Assembly: GCF_910592395.1 (NCBI RefSeq) | Contig: NC_088326.1 | Location: forward strand, 12,653,001-12,717,000 | Origin: Lineus longissimus | Lineage: Eukaryota; Nemertea; Pilidiophora; Heteronemertea; Lineidae | DNA: 64,000 nt | Reading direction: 5' to 3' | Notes under the pieces: generated by a model | What the model saw: the letters and a program-made list of their open reading frames with translations, nothing else | Databases searched by the model: none | What the model was told of the DNA's origin: nothing | Translations under genes and position numbers: made by a program | Shown: piece after piece, positions 48,301 through 60,755 of the stretch | How the letters are laid out: every line of letters begins with the position of its first letter | How positions within the stretch are numbered: the stretch's first letter is position 1

Positions 48301-48568
48301 CTGATGCTGGGCAGGTCTGCAAGCATGCCATGCATGCTCTACATGTATTGTAATGTACAGTAACAGTGTATATTTTGTACACGAACTATAGGCAGAAACT
48401 ACACACACGCTTTCACACCTCAAAGTCAACATTTCCACTAATTTTCCAATTCATTTAATTTATTATAGTTTATTCTCCGAACATCTTCAATAAATCACTC
48501 ACTGGAAGCCGAAATTCAACGTGTTCATTGACAAAATGAAATAAATATTTTCGGCATGTTCTCGCCAT
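42351..48568 (-). CDS. TRMT11: tRNA (guanine-10-N2)-methyltransferase catalytic subunit TRMT11, 14 exons
   Basis: Catalytic subunit that makes m2G10 in tRNA with the activator TRMT112. Exons, all with GT-AG borders and compatible phases: 48503-48568, 48106-48171, 47902-47975, 47494-47575, 47255-47347, 46862-46999, 45826-45889, 45317-45412, 44974-45054, 44654-44821, 44073-44142, 43780-43911, 43044-43215, 42351-42653. They total 1605 nt, 534 aa. Hallmarks are the N-terminal EHVEFRLP, YNKTLSLKEKIKKIE and EGKVNLK (THUMP-side region). The SAM-binding DPFVGTGSLLVACAHFG spans exons 8-9, the catalytic DPPYG spans the exon 10-11 junction, and GGRLVYWMP, HPCL and RRLITMEK follow. The last two exons are least certain: exon 13 uses a weak GTCGGG donor, and reading through would stop at 42969. 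The last exon matches the family's FREKxF end, then adds about 65 basic and acidic residues beyond the usual length. Minisatellites lie in introns 6 and 12. Confidence 0.93.
43194..43690. repeat. 46-bp minisatellite carrying copies of the TRMT11 exon-13 splice acceptor
   Basis: Units begin GGCAGGCAAGTGAGTC on the plus strand at 43239, 43285, 43331, 43377 and 43423, exactly 46 bp apart. Each contains CTGAAATGAATAA, the reverse complement of the TTTCAG acceptor that opens exon 13 at 43215. CTGAAA starts at 43216 (the true site), 43262, 43308, 43354, 43400 and 43446. Older, diverged units with 35-45 bp spacing continue to about 43690. Confidence 0.92.
46076..46435. repeat. 35-bp minisatellite, 10 units, in TRMT11 intron 6
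   Basis: The unit begins CCTACTACACAATCGAATGG and ends GGTAAGAGGAAGAGAGG. Starts run every 35 bp from 46076 to 46426, which gives ten full units and a partial one. Units differ at only one or two positions, so the array is young. It lies between exon 7 and exon 6 and contains no splice-site motif on the gene strand that I would trust. Confidence 0.95.
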
Positions 48569-49609
48569 GGGCGCTGACATCTTGAACGTTGTGTAGTGTT
48601 CCTTTTCCCCCATGACCGCGCATCGGGCCGAAGACAGTCATGTAACTTGGTTGTGCATTTGCTTGCTCTGGCATTGAAATCATTGGTGCAAAAAATCTAA
48701 CCTCGGCCACATTGGTCTCATTGGTGTCATAACTAAAGTGTCGGGATAAGATCGCTTTAAAGTGCTGTGTTATTGCGTCAGTCCCGCATCTTAATGACGC
48801 AGGCATACGTCTGCACGACTAGCGCCAAGCCGAGGGAAAAGGGAGAGAGGACTTCCATTCGAGTAAGCGAATCACAAGTAAAGAGGCAGAAGTGGTTTAC
48901 AGTAATGCTATTGTAAGACTGTGTTTCACTTCAGGCAGTCAACCCTTTGAGTCAGATTGTACTGACTGCCAGGGTGAACTCAGGAATGTTATTGTAAATA
49001 AATGCTGTTCCCTTTTAACAATTATGTATAGATGATTATGATGTAACGCACAACTAATACTTTTAGGTGTGAAGACTTTTATGTACATATAGGAAGGGAG
49101 AAGGCCTTGGGAGTCCGGAAGGACCAGTTGTGTAAAATGTGTTCAATGATATGAAGAGATCGAAGAACTGCAAAACAAAGTTTTTGTGAATGGTGGAGCA
49201 GAACAACGGCCACACTATCATCATTAAAAAAATCCAACGCCCGATATAATCACAACAGAAGAAACCAGCCTGAGGAAACAACTTTCAGTCCGCGACTGCC
49301 CTTTCTACAAACTAAAGATCAAAAGTAACATTTTTTTCATCATTTTTATTTACAGCTTAGCAGTTTTTACATTGAGCTTTTTGCGCAAAGGTCCTCAAGA
49401 TCATCCGCATTCCCTCTCTGCGTGTTTTTTCCCTCTCTGGCGATAGTTATGATAAAAACTTCATGGAGGTTTCTCGGGGATTCTTTTTAATATCATCAGA
49501 ATAGTCGTGGCCCCTTTCAGTTGAATAAATACCTAATCTTGTTTTATGTGCCAAAAAAATAAAACCGCGAACTCCTTTTGGGCCCTCCGACGTTTTTATA
49601 GAGAGCATG
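48569..49609. other. TRMT11 5' flank
   Basis: Contains the presumed TRMT11 promoter immediately above 48568. No other gene is visible. No TATA box at a convincing distance from the start codon. Confidence 0.45.
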
Positions 49610-50971
49610 CTCTAGACTCGCTGATCTAAGACCGTTGCAGAATATGCTGGCGAAGCCCCCATATATTGTGTGCATTGTCGTTTGATGCCATTCAGCATTT
49701 GTCAGGTCAATCGGGATGGACAATGGGTGGACGACACGAAGTTGTCTAATGGTGTCTGCATCAAATGACAGGCCCATAAGTATTTTCCCTTTATTATCAA
49801 TGCATGTTTTCAAATTGTAGATTCGTTGCCAATAAGACGCTGATAGACGGGGAAATCGATTGACCACATCATATAGCCACTGAGGTTTGGTCACAAGTGA
49901 TCAGTTCATTCTCAATGCCAATCAACCACTATCAATCAACTTACCGCTATACACCTTTCCAGAAATGGGGCGCTGAGTGTCCGAAATAGTGATGTCATAA
50001 GGGGAAACTAGGCCTTATGGTGAAGGGACAAAGGAGATATTCATGGTTGACCAACACACTTGAATGCCTTTAATGACGGACAAGGGGGAAAAGTTAGTTC
50101 CAATGCAAGCCACCAATTTCGGGAAGCATGTATACACGTTCTTGAAGACCGACAAGTTTGAGCCAATCAGCCTTTTTAATGCATATACTGGGGGCGGTCA
50201 TACCTCAAGTTGCATAAAAACCCTAACGGCCAAGTTAGAAAACACAAACGCCCGACCACCAACCGCCAACTGCACTTGAAACTTGATAAACACCCAGCGT
50301 TTGGTCTCAATTGCCTACACAAACAACAAGTTCATTGACAAGACAGGTCACAGATGAAAAAAAATTAAAAAAGTTCCTCGAGCAGGTTTGAACTCGGAAC
50401 CCTGGCCAGCTGATCCTTACCGCCTAACCCACTATGCCATGAAGCCGTTGGTGTAGGTCTTCATATTTTGTAGTTTTTTATTTCACGCACAAGCTTGACA
50501 GAATGGAGTTTTTTTGTGTCATCTGTACCATATTCAATTTCAAATTGGCCTATAAATTTTGCCCCTTTACAATACTGGAAAAGTGAATTCATAAGATACA
50601 TAATCAGGAGATGAACATGACACCCTCTGATGATTATAGGAGCAAGCAGCTATTTTTCGAGTTTTAAAAATGCAAAACAATTTCCCGCTTTGCTAGTATC
50701 AAAACCATGCGCGCATTGAGGAACTCTCTGATGAGGTGGCAATAGTCGCGCGGTACATCCAGTGCTCTGTTGGTGAATACGGTAGCGCCACTGCGGCCTG
50801 CTGTTGGCCTATCATATACGAGGGCCAAGGCCTTGTCTGAGGACGTTTGAAACATGGCTGACCGGTTGAAAACATGGCGGAGGGGCGTTGGTGTTTTCTA
50901 ACTTGGCCGTTAGGTATTTCATGCATGCATCTCAGCTCTAATGAACCGGTCTTAGATCGGTGAGTCTAGAG
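49610..50971. mobile_element. 1.36-kb non-autonomous DNA transposon with TIRs
   Basis: Left end CTCTAGACTCGCTGATCTAAGACCG and right end (inverted) CTCTAGACTCACCGATCTAAGACCG agree except at two positions. There is no transposase ORF. It is composite: it contains the segment also found at 12076-12264 and a tRNA-like SINE at 50380-50455. A shortened relative lies at 33569-33991. Confidence 0.85.
50380..50455 (-). mobile_element. tRNA-like SINE head nested in the TIR element
   Basis: On the minus strand, TGGCATAGTGGGTTAGGC is a good A box and GAGTTCAAACC a B box about 40 bases later. An A-rich stretch borders it on the low-coordinate side (50355-50372), where the 3' tail of a minus-strand SINE would be. 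Confidence 0.6.
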
Positions 50972-51639
50972 TATATACAATGTAGTTTGATCTCCACAGA
51001 GAACACATTGATGACTGAATAGCGGGACTGGTCTTTGTACCTTTTGAACGCCATGTTTATACAAAACACTCAAGCCTTATTTTTTCGTCAGGGTCGACCT
51101 AATTTGATGGAAAGAAGAAACTTAAGTCCCTAATTCATTTTCTTCTTCTTCCTCTTCGTCTTCTTCTTTTTCTTCACTGCTACCCAGCCTCAGCTCTTTT
51201 GACACCCGGCTTCCTAATCAAGCACTGCATAGCAACTAGGCCTAATTTGCCCAGACCAAAATAATTTTGATATTGACCTAATATAAACCTGCGTATATAC
51301 TCCTTAAAGCCATTTTGATTTTTACCTAATATAACAACCAATTAATTGCATAAAACTGCCCACCCTGGCCTACATTATCATGTGGCTAAATTCCAGTAGC
51401 TAAAGTACAGCCCTTCCAACGTCTGATATACACTTCTTCGCAACGGCCTGAGAAACACAGCTAAGCTATTTAAATCAGACAACAGGGCACGTCATTGACT
51501 CTGAAAGCCGCATCGAACCCTCAATTGCAGCCCTTTTGACACCTGATACCCTGTGGCCAATTATGACAGCATCCATCCAGCTCTGAAGACAAATTTAGCA
51601 TCTGAATCTAGCTATTTTTAATCATTTCTCGGAAGCAAA

Positions 51640-52255
51640 CCAACCACCAGTGCGTTTGTGCTCTCGAGATATGCGCGATGGATTGTGGGTAATGGCGAAC
51701 TCAGCTGGTTCTTAATTGCCGACCGGCGCGGTTGAACCGCGGCCTTTCCGCCCTTCCGCGGTCCTAGCCCTTCCAGACCTGCATCCCGGTGACAGCTCCC
51801 GTGATCCCGGACTCAGACGGCGCATCTTGGACTTGACCAAAATGGGAGCAGTTGCCAGGACGGGCCTGGCCGGCGCGCCCAGACACGAACTGAAGCCATT
51901 CAGGAACTCAAAATCAGCTGTTAGACCGTGAGACCGGCGATCGAGACATTTCAGAAACCTCTCTCAATTGCTAAAAAAATTCACGGAAGTGTTCCGATTT
52001 TTTAGTGTTTCCTGTGAGTTTTATCAGTGTTTTCCTCGATTTGTTTGCACTTTGTTCCCGACCCTTTGAAAGGTTTTGTTTCGATTTAGGGAAACGTCCC
52101 TTTTGTCGGAGACTTTCGCGCTAGACATGACCGGGACGAGTTCAAATTCGCCCGACTTTGATAGGACGAATGTCGACGATTAAAACAAGGACAGCAGGTG
52201 AAAGAACATTCTACGTGCACGGCAGACTCTTTCCCTTTGAACAGTTCAGACCGCA
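51640..52255 (+). promoter_or_regulatory. CG-rich probable promoter and 5' UTR
   Basis: The most CG-rich stretch of the window (especially 51715-51900, with GCGCGG, CCGCGG and GGCGCGCC). It ends in a likely 5' UTR whose exon closes at a consensus donor at 52311. It contains a short upstream ORF (52127-52183). The transcription start is not determined. This looks like a CpG-island-type promoter of a broadly expressed or developmental gene running rightwards. Confidence 0.45.
52127..52183 (+). CDS. Upstream ORF in the putative 5' UTR (18 aa)
   Basis: ATG at 52127, TAA at 52181. It ends 72 bases before the next ATG at 52256, which opens the candidate coding exon. If transcribed, it could dampen translation of the main frame. 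Support is positional only. Confidence 0.25.
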   Translation: MTGTSSNSPDFDRTNVDD

Positions 52256-52310
52256 ATGATTGCAACTTCTCAAGTGGGTGGGAAAAGGGTTCCAGACACC
52301 GACAGACTAG
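52256..52310 (+). CDS. Candidate first coding exon of an unidentified gene (partial)
   Basis: ATG at 52256 opens 18 codons plus one base (MIATSQVGGKRVPDTDRL), then a near-consensus donor (AG/GTAAGA) at 52311. It follows a CG-rich stretch typical of animal promoters. No second exon could be identified in the remaining 11.7 kb, so the intron is probably long and the gene leaves the window. The product is unknown. Alternatively the exon is wholly non-coding. Confidence 0.4.
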
Positions 52311-53860
52311 GTAAGAAACTTTTAAACCTTGTCAGACGGAGACGCAGACAGAGCAGTCTACGTCACTGGGGTGGGTTTGAAAAATGTTTCGAGCTGGATA
52401 GCCTCGTCGAGTAGCTTCTTCACGTCAAATTAAATGATGAGGCCTCTGTCCTTTCTCTGTGCTTATATAATCATTTTGATGTCGTTTATGAGTTGAGCAA
52501 ACGTGTCTGATGAAATTATGCTAAAAATAGCCTGCAGGATTGCACTGCATGCGACGCACTATCATCGTCCTGTGCAGACTGACAACTTCTGCAATGCACT
52601 CAGAAATGTTCAATTTCGCAATTTTTTATCGGTGAAATGTGCATATTGCGTTTATATCACTTCCTTGCCTCCTTAAGCGACCATAGGAGGATGCTATCGG
52701 CTTGGAAGTGCTAAAGAACACATTCCCAGGTTGCGCTCAGACCATTAGCATAAACGTATTTCTCATTAACATTATCACTCCCACCTCAAAACACAACTGG
52801 GACGACCCAAATTCGCGATATCTGGGCCGTTGCGCTAACGATGGAGAACCTCTTATGATTGTATACAGCTTGTATAATGTTTTAAATTCGTAATTAGGCC
52901 ATAAAATACATATCTAAGGGGGTATTTGACGATTCCTATTGTGGCTAATTCCGCGTGAACTCCGTTTAGCCCCGCGAGATTCCGCAACCAAACTTTCCAC
53001 GACCCGTGAAGGAAAACTCAACAGTTGAAAGTTCACGAACTTCTGTACTGTGTATATATTGGTATTCTGGTCCGAAAATAGATACAATTGTTCCATTTGG
53101 TCCATAAGGCCAGGATGTCATCGGCGTTCCTCACTTTCGGCACTAAAAATACTATATTTACCATTTGAACCCATTAACTCCGGTGATTAGCATCCTGGTG
53201 CCATTGTCGTTGCGAGGTCACCGAGGGCAGGCCATCAACAAGCGGTGCTTGAAAGTACACGGGCTGAGCATCCTTCCTCATAAAATCATTTAAATTACAA
53301 GTTTGAAATCCGGTTTAGATTAGGGATGAGAAGAGCATCGGTACTGTCATCCAAACCACACCAAGAAATATATAAACAAGCTGGAAGAATCGTTAGACAC
53401 ATAAAGTGTTCATCTCTGCACTGCACTACATGTACAACCAACATTTAGTCAGTAGACGTGAAAGGTTGTAAACAGAATTGCATCCGCGACAAGTGTGTGA
53501 GGGGAAGTGTATGAATACCAGGACATGCCGTACATGTAGTTGAATCGGTTTCTGGTGTGTTTGGTGAGTTTCCTTCAGAAGTTTGCCTGGACGAGCAGGT
53601 TATTCAAAGAGTTCAGAGAAGGTTCTGAACTCGTGAAGTGCTCCTCTACACATGTACACTGTCAGTGCAGCAAAACAGGTCAAAGTCATACGAAAACCCA
53701 AACAGTTGATTAAACAATTGCATGAATATAATCATAAAGGACTCTCTGGGTTGAAGATAAATAGATAATCAATATAAACATGTCATTTCCTTCTGCTAGA
53801 GTGGGTGTCAAAAAGCTATTTTCTCAGCCTCGTGTCAATGACTTTAGAGAAGACACTGCA

Positions 53861-54095
53861 CTCTTAAAAATGAACTTTTTTTAGCTCTTGAAAAATCTTT
53901 TTCAGTCGGTTTGCAGCCAACACAAATAAGCGCCTGGTGCAGGTTTTTCAGGGAAATAAAAAACAATTAAGGTTTTTTGCTACTCAAACACTTGATTGGT
54001 TCTTCGTTTCTTTGAACAACCTCTTGAGGTCCAAATATGTGTTGTTGAAAACCCGTAAAAGTCCCCCAAAGCTAAAAAACCTTCATTTTTAAGAG
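53861..54095. mobile_element. 235-bp MITE with TIR CTCTTAAAAATGAA
   Basis: Left TIR CTCTTAAAAATGAA at 53861-53874 continues imperfectly to TTTTTAGCT. The right TIR, AGCTAAAAAACC then TTCATTTTTAAGAG, ends at 54095. Non-coding interior. Best-preserved member of the family at 34.8, 39.0, 55.3 and 57.3 kb. Confidence 0.85.
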
Positions 54096-55339
54096 TGTGT
54101 CTGACTTATGAACTGACCAGCAACTGTCACTCACTGTAGCAGACTTAGATGGTAAACAAATCGCTCTGAAACCAGTGACATGAAAGGACATGCAATGATT
54201 TTTGGATTTGAAAATAAACGCAATCTTTTATTCGTGTTTCGTGTTATGAAAAGTTGAATATTACACAATATTGAAAGGTGTCCACGCACTTTACTTAACA
54301 GACAACAAGGTCATTAAAGCACTTTCAGTGAAGTGTATGGAGGGTTCTTGAAATCGAAAATATTAATAACATGTAAGTCCTGTTTGATTTGGCCGTTTTG
54401 CCCATGTTTCGCCACAGCCTATGAGAGAAATTTATTCGCCGAGGTATAGATATAGGGATGGGGCGATTGATAGAACAAGTCAAATGGTCCACTCAGAGTT
54501 AGGTTCACATGAGGTTGCTTTTTAGCTTTGAGAAAGATGCAACAGATCAAAATCTAATGGAAGTACAGTAACTTTTACAAACGATTTTCTATATTACACC
54601 AGGGTTACGTACCACAAGTCAAATGCTCAGAGCAAACAGAAACCTGTCGTGAAATCACTGCATTTTTAAAGTTGCTTAGGATAGCACTTCTGGGGTAGTC
54701 TATACACTGTGTCATTCGATGATCAAACTAAATTTTGAATGTTTGATAACATCCTTGTCGTGCTTCAAATGAGTTGATAATAGTTAAACTAAAACTCGAA
54801 TTGGGTGTACATGTATGATTCAAAGAATACATATCCTTGTCATGCATACACACAGTCTGATAATCCGACTAAAATTCGAATTGGAGCAAGACAATTCGAA
54901 TGACACCTACATGTATTACCGTCCACGTCATGCATGCATACCGTCTGACAATCCAATTAAAATTCAAATGTAGGGTGTAATCTCTCCGTGTCGTGCATCT
55001 ACCGAGATCCTTCTAATTCAACTAAAATCCGAATTGGTGCTGTATATCACTCTTTGGACATCGTCGCTGATCAACATCACTGATATAAATCCAACTAAAT
55101 TCGAGTGCTACATGTATGTACTTGTTATATAAGCTGAACGCAAGCCACTTTGCCAGTCCGAGAAAAACACAAAAACTCAACCAAAAGGCAAAAAGTGGTC
55201 AGCCTATTGCCTTGAGGATCGCCTTAGACAATTTTTTTAATACTATTTTGTGGTTTGTGGGTGACCGTTTTTTTAATTGGCAAAATGGGCCGAGTTGATG
55301 TTTTCACTGAAGCTGTTTACGCAATGATTCGTCAAATGA

Positions 55340-55590
55340 CGAAACATTTCATCTTACACTTTTCGAAATTCTCTCCGGTTTTTGGTTTGCAAGAGCTTCC
55401 ACGACAGAATCAACTCAGGGTTTTGAGATTTTTAAAAACTCGTGACGGTTTTTCAGACAACATAAATTCGGGGTTTTGAGCTTGCCTCAAGATATTTCCA
55501 TTTCCTTGAAATACCCTTGAGGGAGCATATTTGTGTTGGGTAAAAACACTCAAAGGCTTTTACATCTCATAAACCTTAAATTTGAAGAGC
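55340..55590. mobile_element. Diverged relative of the CTCTTAAAAATGAA MITE
   Basis: Contains AACTC(G/A)..GGTTTT, TTGAAATACCCTTGAGG, CATATTTGTGTTGGGTAAAAAC and CTCATAAACCTTAAATTTGAAGAG in family order. The left end is not resolved. Confidence 0.55.
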
Positions 55591-57262
55591 AGACTATTGT
55601 CGATTATTATCTCTTTGCATTTTCATGATATTCATGAAAACATATCTTATATCAGGTCGAATTTTGAAATAAGAATGATTTTTTTAATAAAATCTAATTG
55701 TTATCACCCAAAAACACAGATGAAATAACAATAACGAGAATATCCACTGACATGACTGAGGTCAATCACCGTCGTTTAGAGTGTATCCTTGACACCATAC
55801 GGCTCCATTCATTTTGAAATGTCACCAAATACTTCATTCTAACCTCGATTACCATCACCCGGCCATGAGGGGTTCCCTCTGTAGATAGTCCACGAAACAT
55901 TCGCACGTAATTCCTTCCCTCTATCCTTCTTTGTTCGCCACACACTAAAAGTACATCCCGGCTTCCTTCCTCTCCATGTACGACATATCTCATTCATAAA
56001 AATTGTTCCGCCATTACGCTGAGATGTAGGCCAAGGGGTCATCTCATCTCTCAAGATTTTTCTGCTGTGGTGAAGCAGTGCGTATGCACTTTCGGGGTTG
56101 GTCAACAACCGCAAAACTTGAATCTTGGAGCAGCTGAGACTAGCCCAAGAAACACCAATCAACTGCTTCAAATTGGGCAGGATTACATAGAGATTGGAAG
56201 TCGTAGGGACGGTGAGATATTCTCTCGCCAATTTGTAAGATGCAGTGTGTTCTTACAAACGAGGGCGCGCCAAGATGGAGTTTTGTCGTACCTCTCAGTG
56301 GCAACCCTTTGGACGTTTTTCATATATATTCCCGTGTGTTTCAACTATACCTAGTTCCATCTTGCACCAAGTGACGTAAATAGTGCCTTTTCTGCATATA
56401 GTTGGTGTAGTGCTATTCGTGGATCTGATTCCCAATCACTGTCTGTTGAATTAAACTGGGGTTGCCATACGAGAATAAAGTTGGTTTATTGTTTCAATCA
56501 TCGCAGCCCTGCCAACAACGGCAAGTTTCTCTGGTGTTGGTGTGGCAGTCTGAATGTCCGGTTCGAAACCATGACCGTCAACACCTCAGAGCAGTGTATG
56601 AACTGCTGCTCAGAGGTTAAAAGGCATAATAGAGTGTTTTCACGGTCAGCCAAGTTGGAGGGCAGACTAATGATTTATCGTGCATGAATGAACTGAATCA
56701 AATGGTCATTTGGACTTGCTTTCTTTTGTCTGTCCCTCCAACACGGCAGGTGATTACGTCACGTGAAACCACTCTATATGAGCCTTTGTTCCCCGGACAT
56801 TTTTTCCTTCCTGGCTTGATATAACAGACTTACTAGTCTTCAGAACATCCACTAAGAGCCACGAGCACACCTTCGCACAATGAGAGTTCTGGAACAGCCT
56901 GTATCCCTACATTCACCCAATATCAGGTCAAACATCAACCAAGGTCGGCGGTGCTGGTTTTGTTTCCAACTGAGTACGAGAGTACGCATTCGCGAATTTC
57001 CGAGAAATTTGGTACCCTTCATCACTGGGAGTTTCATGAAAGTGACAGAAAAGCGTGTTTGAACGCGTGTTCAGTGCATTTTGTATAACGTCCGTGACTT
57101 TTCGAGCTTAGTGGATGTTTGTTCAGTTGTTATTATGATTATATGCGACAGGATGGAAACTGTGCAATTCAAGATGGACACTGACATGTACGTGGATGCA
57201 TAACATTGAATTATACACTTTGTGAGATTTTTTAAACTTCGCACACCAGCGTCTTACCTGTA

Positions 57263-57490
57263 AAAATACAACATGAGAAATAAAGGTTTTTTGGCTTCTG
57301 AAAAACCATTTGGCTTAAAGGTTTTTCGGCCAACAAAAATATGCACCTCGCAGAGATTTCTTTGTAGTAAAATGCTATGAAAAATACTTGAGAGACGGTT
57401 TTTCACTGAAGAACCTATCCGGTGTTCTTGTGATGGCCGAAAAATAAATCAAGGTTTTCAAAACCAAAAGGCCGTTATTTTCAAGCGTGA
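57263..57490. mobile_element. Diverged relative of the CTCTTAAAAATGAA MITE (reverse)
   Basis: AAAGGTTTTTTGGCTTCTGA near the left and AAAACCAAAAGGCCGTTATT near the right form fold-back ends. The interior shares AATATGCACCTCGCAGAG-like and GGTTTTTC words. Old copy. Confidence 0.5.
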
Positions 57491-57844
57491 GCGTACTGGA
57501 TAGAATTCCAAAATTGCTGTGTACCGATATATGGTCGTATTTGACATAAAACGTTGGTTAATTTGGAAGTGTTGCCAAACAGAAGCAAACTTGTTTCTAA
57601 TTGTTCAGACATGTTCATTCTTGAAAACATGTTTGCCAAAGTTTGACAACAGACAGCTAATCAGAGAAGAGCTGATGATCATGGGTTTACCAGCTGGAGT
57701 ATGTAAGAAATGCTAAAAACATTGCCAAGCAAAATATTTAACTGATTCCTGTGCTTTTCCTTTCCAATGAGCACCAAGAACATTTTGATTTCCTTTGTAC
57801 AACAAGCTCGTGTGAGCTAAAATGTCGTTCGTATAGTGCTTTCC

Positions 57845-58110
57845 AGATAGATCAGGTCAAGGGTACTTGGCTGACCTCTTGTCGCTGAACCGTAATAGTG
57901 TGATGGCGAATACTATTACACGTACATCCCTGTACAGCGTAAAGAGCTACACTCCGTTTCTGCAGTATGGCCTACCATGATGTAATGTATGACAATCCAG
58001 TGTTGTGCAAACACGCCATGTTATGGTCATGTGATCTGGTCACATTTTAGAGTTCAACCAAGTACCTTTGTCCAGAACGATATGAAAAACACTGTAGACC
58101 TACACTGGAG
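57845..58110 (-). repeat. Dispersed repeat family A, copy 4 (diverged)
   Basis: Reverse-oriented and more diverged. It retains GTGATCTGGTCACATT, GTGTTGTGCAAACAC and AGTACCTTTG(T/G)CCAG in the family's order. Confidence 0.7.
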
Positions 58111-59584
58111 TCATTTTCTCATCATTACCACTCACATGTACATGACTTATCGTCTTCATTACCAGAATGATGGTCTGCAAGGTTTGTGTCGAGAGGATAG
58201 TATGAAGTATTGCAGTTATAACAACACACCGTTTCCATTTTTTTGCTTACTCAGAGTTTATTGGAAAATACATTATGAATTTTGTAGATGTTAGCTCTTC
58301 CATAAATCATTTCTGATTTGTGTTACCCTCGAAACGGATATGCATACGTGCATTCAGCTGGAAGTAAATGAACAAAGTATCTTCTTTTGTTTTGTATTTA
58401 GTGCCTTCGTAATTGCTCTAAGGTCAACGAGATTTCGTTTTGTAGGACGCCGAAGTGTGATACCTGAACGAAAATGCCGCTGGGATTTTTCAGACTTAAG
58501 CAGATTCTAGCACAACAGTTTATTCAAGTTCTACTAAATATTTGTAAGATTGATGATCCGTGTCTTACAGAATGTTACATTGTGCAAGGATCTTTGGAGA
58601 AATAGAAAATGAGGAAAGGAAAATGAACAAGATGTAAGTTGATTCGTAAAAGGATCAGATCGGATTTTCGTCCGGGGATATGCCAAGTCTGTAAAAAACG
58701 GTTGATCAACATATGCCGTGCAAAAGTACTTTCAGAGTGTGCATCACCATCTCATCTGTGCAGTACTACAGATACTGCATGCACAGTGTAACTTCACGTA
58801 TGTAGATCAACAATGCACAAGGACACAGAAATGATAATGCATATGAAAGGCAGGCACGCCATGAATATGCATATCCAGCTAATCTCGCCCTAATTTTGTC
58901 AAAATGAGGTTAAATGCTCCCATCCCATTTGTCCTTGGGTGACAGTGAGTGTTTGAATGACACTCTGTTGCACTGGCCCCAATCACTCATGAACTGTTTT
59001 CTCTTGTTGTTGGACCCCCATGATCGTGAGAAAACAACTTATGAATTCAGGTCGGAGGGAAAGTTCCATGAAATTTGACCACCCTGAGGTCTCTGACTGT
59101 AGCATATAGACAATAGGCTTTGATGCGATGACCCCACTCATGACCTGATTTGCAACCTTGCTTTCGGATCTCCAACTCCTCAGTTAGGATCAGGAGAGTA
59201 ACTTTTACAACACCTAACCAGCCCGAGTTCTGTGACATGGCTTTGCGGCCCCATTTTAGGCAAGTAATCTGTCTGGACTGGCTGCACTGGCTTCCCTCAT
59301 TCATGACCAGATGCTTGCTTTTGGGGCTCGTGATGGTAGGGATCTAAAAGAGTACCAGCATATTCGGCTGTGACAGAGCTTGACGTGTGGGGACAGTTCA
59401 GCCAGACCCGAATTGATTAGTTTGGGGTTCAGCAACTAAATCTGCACATCAGGCCAAGAGTTGGGCCAGTGCAGCCAGGGTTCGTTTCCTAAATGAGAGC
59501 AAAGCCACTCTTCTGTACGGCAAATCCTTCGTGTGGCAAGTGCACCCAGGTTTTTGCCGAAAATGAGGTCAAAGCTATGGCTAG

Positions 59585-59770
59585 ATAGAATCTATGATGG
59601 GCCCTGGTAGTAATGACCATGTAGTTGCATCATAGATTCTATGACTGAAATTCTCCCTCATAGAAACTGTAAAATGAGAGCTCAACGCCAACTCCGACAT
59701 TATTAGCTCTATAATATATTAGACGATTGTAATAGAATCTGTAATGGGTCATCATAGATTCCATGATGAT
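59585..59770. repeat. Inverted repeats of a TAGAATCTATGATG word
   Basis: TAGAATCTATGATG at about 59586 faces CATCATAGATTCTATG at about 59628. The pair recurs, less exactly, as TAGAATCTGTAATGGG and CATCATAGATTCCATGATG at 59730-59766. Non-coding. Confidence 0.65.
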
Positions 59771-60114
59771 TATCCCCGACATAGAGTCAAAGATGGAAAG
59801 TTTTGCCTGTGTATGATAGATGAGGCGATACAAGACACCACGTCTCACCACACAGTGCAAAGATAATTGCAAGGATGCGCTTGATCTAGGCGGAGATCGA
59901 TCATCAATTTGCTGAACTGTGAAGAATCGATTGCATTAAATCACCACGAAATGTTACCATACGACTATCGCTTGGATTCAAATTTGATTGAAGTTTGCAG
60001 AAAATATAGAAATATTTTCAACGCAGTGTATGATGTAATGATGAAGTTTACGGGTTGGAGAGAGGTTACAACGATGGTTAGATGTGCTGAGAACAAAATT
60101 TGGAAAATGTATCT

Positions 60115-60755
60115 AAAAACATTTTTCGGGCTGATGTTTCTTCATTTTGAGGAGAAAAAAAACAAGTGAAAAAAATGTTCGGACTTGTACATTTTTTCAT
60201 CCTTCAGAGTTGATATTTTTCATGAGCTCAAAATTCTGAAAAATTTTCAAAGCCAAAACATTTTTGGGCTGATGTTTCTTCATTTTGAGCAGAAAAAAAA
60301 CAAGTGAAAAAAATATTTGACTTATACATTTTTTCATCCTTCAGAGTTAAATTTTTTTCATCAGTTCAAAATTCTGAAAAATTTTCAAAGCCAAAGATTT
60401 TTTGGGAGCAGAAAAAAAACAAGTGAAAAAAATATTTGACTTATACATTTTTTCATCCTTCAGAGTTAAATATTTTTCATCAGTTCAAAATTCTGAAAAA
60501 TTTTCAAAGCCAAAGATTTTTTGGCTGATGTTGTTTCTTCATTTTGAGCAGAAAAAAAACAAATGAAAAAAATATTTAGACTTAAAAATTTTTTTTCATC
60601 CTTCAACTTTGAATTTTTTCATAAGTTCAAAATTCTGAAGATTTTTTCGAAGCCAAACATTTTTTTGAGACTGATGATGTTTCTTCCTTTTGAGCAGAAA
60701 AAAAATGAAAAAAATATTTGGACTTAAATTTTTTTTCATCTGTAGCATGACAAAT
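60115..60755 (+). repeat. Degenerate AT-rich tandem repeat, 120-140-bp unit, about five copies
   Basis: TTCAAAATTCTGAA(A/G)A recurs at about 60228, 60364, 60484 and 60625, each followed by TTTTC(A/G)AAGCCAAA, GCTGATGTTTCTTC, GAGCAGAAAAAAAA and TTTTTTCATCCTTCA. The right edge (60750-60805) carries an inverted CAGTGGAATTC end like that of the element at 16561. Confidence 0.8.

Noticed and set aside
55766-56231. Minus-strand ORFs of 130 and 75 aa
   Set aside because: They look slightly protein-like (for example TNPESAYALLHHSRKILRDE), but I recognise no family, and two overlapping frames would be needed. At most a gene fossil.
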